The translations under genes and the position numbers were made by a program. From the NCBI GenBank assembly GCA_040756085.1, contig JBFMAE010000353.1, forward strand, positions 1-8,157: a DNA stretch of 8,157 bases, written 5' to 3'. This document shows positions 6,240-8,157 of this stretch, piece after piece; the stretch's first letter is position 1, and each line of letters begins with the position of its first letter. This stretch comes from JBFMAE01 sp040756085. Its GTDB lineage: Bacteria; Desulfobacterota; BSN033; UBA1163. The notes beneath the pieces are model-generated. The model made no database searches. It was not told the DNA's origin and saw only the letters and a list, made by a program, of their open reading frames with translations.

Positions 6240-8157
6240 CTACTCCTTTGTCTTCAGGACTGCCACCAGGTCAAGGTGATCAAGTCGATGGCGTACGATC
6301 AAACCGGACAGGCAGGCTGAGATCACGACTACGGCAGCTGCAAGAGAATAAGTAGCTGGGTCCACGACCACCGGTATCCTGAAAAGGTCCGATCCCATTG
6401 TCTTTGCTAAATAGGTACAGATGCCCCGTCCGATAAAGAATCCAATAGGTATTGCCGCAAGCGTGAACAGTCCGAGCTCTCCAAGTAAGATGTAGGAGAT
6501 CTCTGCCCGTGTGTAGCCGAGCACCCTGAGGCTGGCGAGTTCACGGCTCCGCTCAGACAGTGTGATCCGCGCACTGTTATAGACAACACCGAAGGCGATC
6601 GTTCCTGCCAGGAGGGTAGCTACAAAAGTGAAGAAGAGAAAAGCTTCAGCTTGAGTCTCGTAGAAATTTTTTATCTCATCCTTTCTTACAACAGCGCCCG
6701 CCACACGAGGCATTTGAATAAGTTTTCTGTAGATCTCAGCCTGGTGGAACGAATCGACCATGAGATACGCACCCGACACGGCATCGCCTTCTCTCATGAG
6801 GGCATTGAGGGCATTCATATCCATATAGCCCATTAACCCGATATACTGGTTGATGAGCCCGACCACCGGAACCTGACGCATAGGCCTGGTCCCTTCGAGC
6901 ACCTCCACCGTCAGCATGTCGCCAGGCCGGATCCCGAGAAGAGTCCCCAGATAGTCGGTTAAAACGATCCCTTCGGATGGAAGTTCGATGGGGTTCAGGT
7001 TTGTATCCAACAGGGAATGAAGTCGTGTCCCAGGCTCTATCCCCCTTATGGCAGTTCGGTAGCTTCGGTGTTCGAATCTGAGCCGGGCAGGCACGGACCG
7101 AAAGGGCTCGGCATATTGAACACCCCTGAGGCCATTCAGTTCATAAAGCGCCTTCCTCGATGTCGGTTCAACAAAGGTGACGGCCAGATCCTCTTTCTGC
7201 GACAGCTTGAACTGCACCTCCACCATGAAGTCCACAGCGTCTTTCCAAAATATGGCGGCGATCAGGATCGCACAGGCAAGGGCGATCCCTGCGATGGAGA
7301 GACATGACTTGATGGGCCCGCGCTCGATATTGCGGATGATGATCCGGGCAGGCTGGGAGAGCATCCGCCATAACCCCAGATGTTCAATGACCGTTTTACG
7401 GTAACGGGCCGGCGGTTCGGGTCGCATTGCTTCAGCAGGGGGGAGCATCGCCGCTTTCCGCAGGGAATGGAGTGTCCCCAGAAGGGCTGAGGCAACACTG
7501 ATGAGGACTGCGGTACCGGCGATACTCCATTTCAACTCATAGATCAGATAAGGAAAACGGTAGAACTCCATGTATATTCTGCCAAGGCCTTTGCCGAACC
7601 AGACACCGACTCCAATCCCTCCTGCCACACCGATCAGGACGATCAGGATCACCATCTTTACATAGTGGAGTCCGATACTGAAATTGCTGTAACCGAAAGC
7701 CTTCAGGATGGCGATCTGTTCCCGCTGGGTATGGATGGTCCTGCTGATGACTATATTGAGCAGGAATGTAGCCACGGCGATAAAGACCAAGGGAAATATC
7801 TCAGAACTTCTTTCGAGCTGCCGAAATTCTTCTGTCAGGAAGCGGTGTGACATCTGATTTTTACGTTCGTAAGCACCGAGCCCACCGTACTGGTCCAGGA
7901 GGTGATCCAGCCGGACGATGACCTCACCCACCTTTGCCCCTGGAGAAAGGGTCATTACCACATCATTGAAGGCCCCCTTCATGTCATAGGCGGTCCCGAG
8001 AACCTCCCGTCCCATCCAGAGGATGGCGTAGCGCTTGAAGTCTGGACTGATTGCACCCGGCCTTACCTGAAGGACGAATTCAGGGGACAGGGCCGTCCCA
8101 ACGATCACAAGGGTCTTCCATCTGCCATTGATGACCGCACCGAATCGATCTCCTGGC
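6240..8157 (-). CDS. Large FtsX-type ABC transporter permease, 5' end beyond the right edge
   Basis: 638 residues are visible and the frame is open through the right edge, reading GDRFGAVINGRWKTLVIVG just inside it. The true start is therefore outside the window; the in-frame GTG at 8108 is internal. The protein carries two FtsX units. The first has helices at about 120-138, 165-186 and 212-230, with the hallmark REQIAILKAFGYSNFSIG after helix 1. The second periplasmic stretch follows a helix at about 285-303 (LSIAGIALACAILIAAIFW). The C-terminal FtsX unit begins FLFFTFVATLLAGTIAFGVVY and contains SRELASLRVLGYTRAEI. This duplicated architecture is known from large putative ABC permeases of the LolC/FtsX superfamily. 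They usually work with a separate ATPase and a HlyD-type adaptor, and the adaptor follows here after 6 nt. No ATPase for this pair is visible; it may lie upstream. Export of a lipid, peptide or small molecule is possible but not shown. Confidence 0.92.
   Translation of the reverse strand, partial: PGDRFGAVINGRWKTLVIVGTALSPEFVLQVRPGAISPDFKRYAILWMGREVLGTAYDMKGAFNDVVMTLSPGAKVGEVIVRLDHLLDQYGGLGAYERKNQMSHRFLTEEFRQLERSSEIFPLVFIAVATFLLNIVISRTIHTQREQIAILKAFGYSNFSIGLHYVKMVILIVLIGVAGGIGVGVWFGKGLGRIYMEFYRFPYLIYELKWSIAGTAVLISVASALLGTLHSLRKAAMLPPAEAMRPEPPARYRKTVIEHLGLWRMLSQPARIIIRNIERGPIKSCLSIAGIALACAILIAAIFWKDAVDFMVEVQFKLSQKEDLAVTFVEPTSRKALYELNGLRGVQYAEPFRSVPARLRFEHRSYRTAIRGIEPGTRLHSLLDTNLNPIELPSEGIVLTDYLGTLLGIRPGDMLTVEVLEGTRPMRQVPVVGLINQYIGLMGYMDMNALNALMREGDAVSGAYLMVDSFHQAEIYRKLIQMPRVAGAVVRKDEIKNFYETQAEAFLFFTFVATLLAGTIAFGVVYNSARITLSERSRELASLRVLGYTRAEISYILLGELGLFTLAAIPIGFFIGRGICTYLAKTMGSDLFRIPVVVDPATYSLAAAVVVISACLSGLIVRHRLDHLDLVAVLKTKE

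Noticed and set aside
8106..8108. GTG at 8108 as the start of the large permease
   Set aside because: The reading frame continues upstream to the window edge with sensible periplasmic-domain sequence (GDRFGAVINGRWKTL), so this GTG is an internal valine codon.

Overview
The window comes from a diderm (Gram-negative type) bacterium. It encodes two tripartite-type exporters, each combining a periplasmic adaptor with an FtsX/MacB-like permease, plus the ribosome-assembly GTPase Der. Base composition is moderate and most genes lie on the minus strand. The palindromic intergenic element and the 'SPPFTKG'-type coding remnant resemble dispersed repeats I associate with Desulfobacterota or Nitrospirota-like genomes. 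That placement is an impression, not a demonstrated assignment. I see no RNA genes, CRISPR arrays, transposases, phage genes or attachment sites.

Layout in minus-strand transcription order. The right end (8157 to 5040) holds a two-gene unit: a large FtsX-type ABC permease, cut by the window edge at its 5' end, followed 6 nt later by a HlyD-family membrane fusion protein. A weak hairpin with a T-rich tail (about 5031-5000) may terminate this unit. The only plus-strand gene lies between the two operons (4517-4972). It is a small secreted protein with an N-terminal signal sequence and a beta-rich body, and it is broken by two compensating frameshifts. A sigma70-like promoter near 4293-4321 then drives a second minus-strand operon: der (4270-2954), a macA-like adaptor (2949-1396), a macB-type ATPase (1382-693) and a macB-type permease (580 to beyond the left edge). 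The spacings der-macA (4 nt) and macA-ATPase (13 nt) imply co-transcription. The ATPase and permease are separated by a 79-bp element made of two hairpins with imperfect terminal inverted repeats.

How the genes fit together: the adaptor, ATPase and permease at the left form a MacAB-like set in which MacB is split into separate ATPase and permease proteins. Such systems use ATP in the cytoplasm to power movement of substrates from the periplasm or outer leaflet through an outer-membrane channel; no TolC-like gene is visible here. The right-hand permease and adaptor look like a second, different system whose ATPase may lie upstream, outside the window.

The most unusual observation is in the macA-like adaptor. 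It is much longer than ordinary MacA (517 residues) because a helical segment with two LTxxQ motifs, resembling the Spy/CpxP periplasmic chaperone or metal-sensing fold, is inserted between its beta-barrel and its membrane-proximal domain. This could be a built-in substrate-holding or stress-sensing module.
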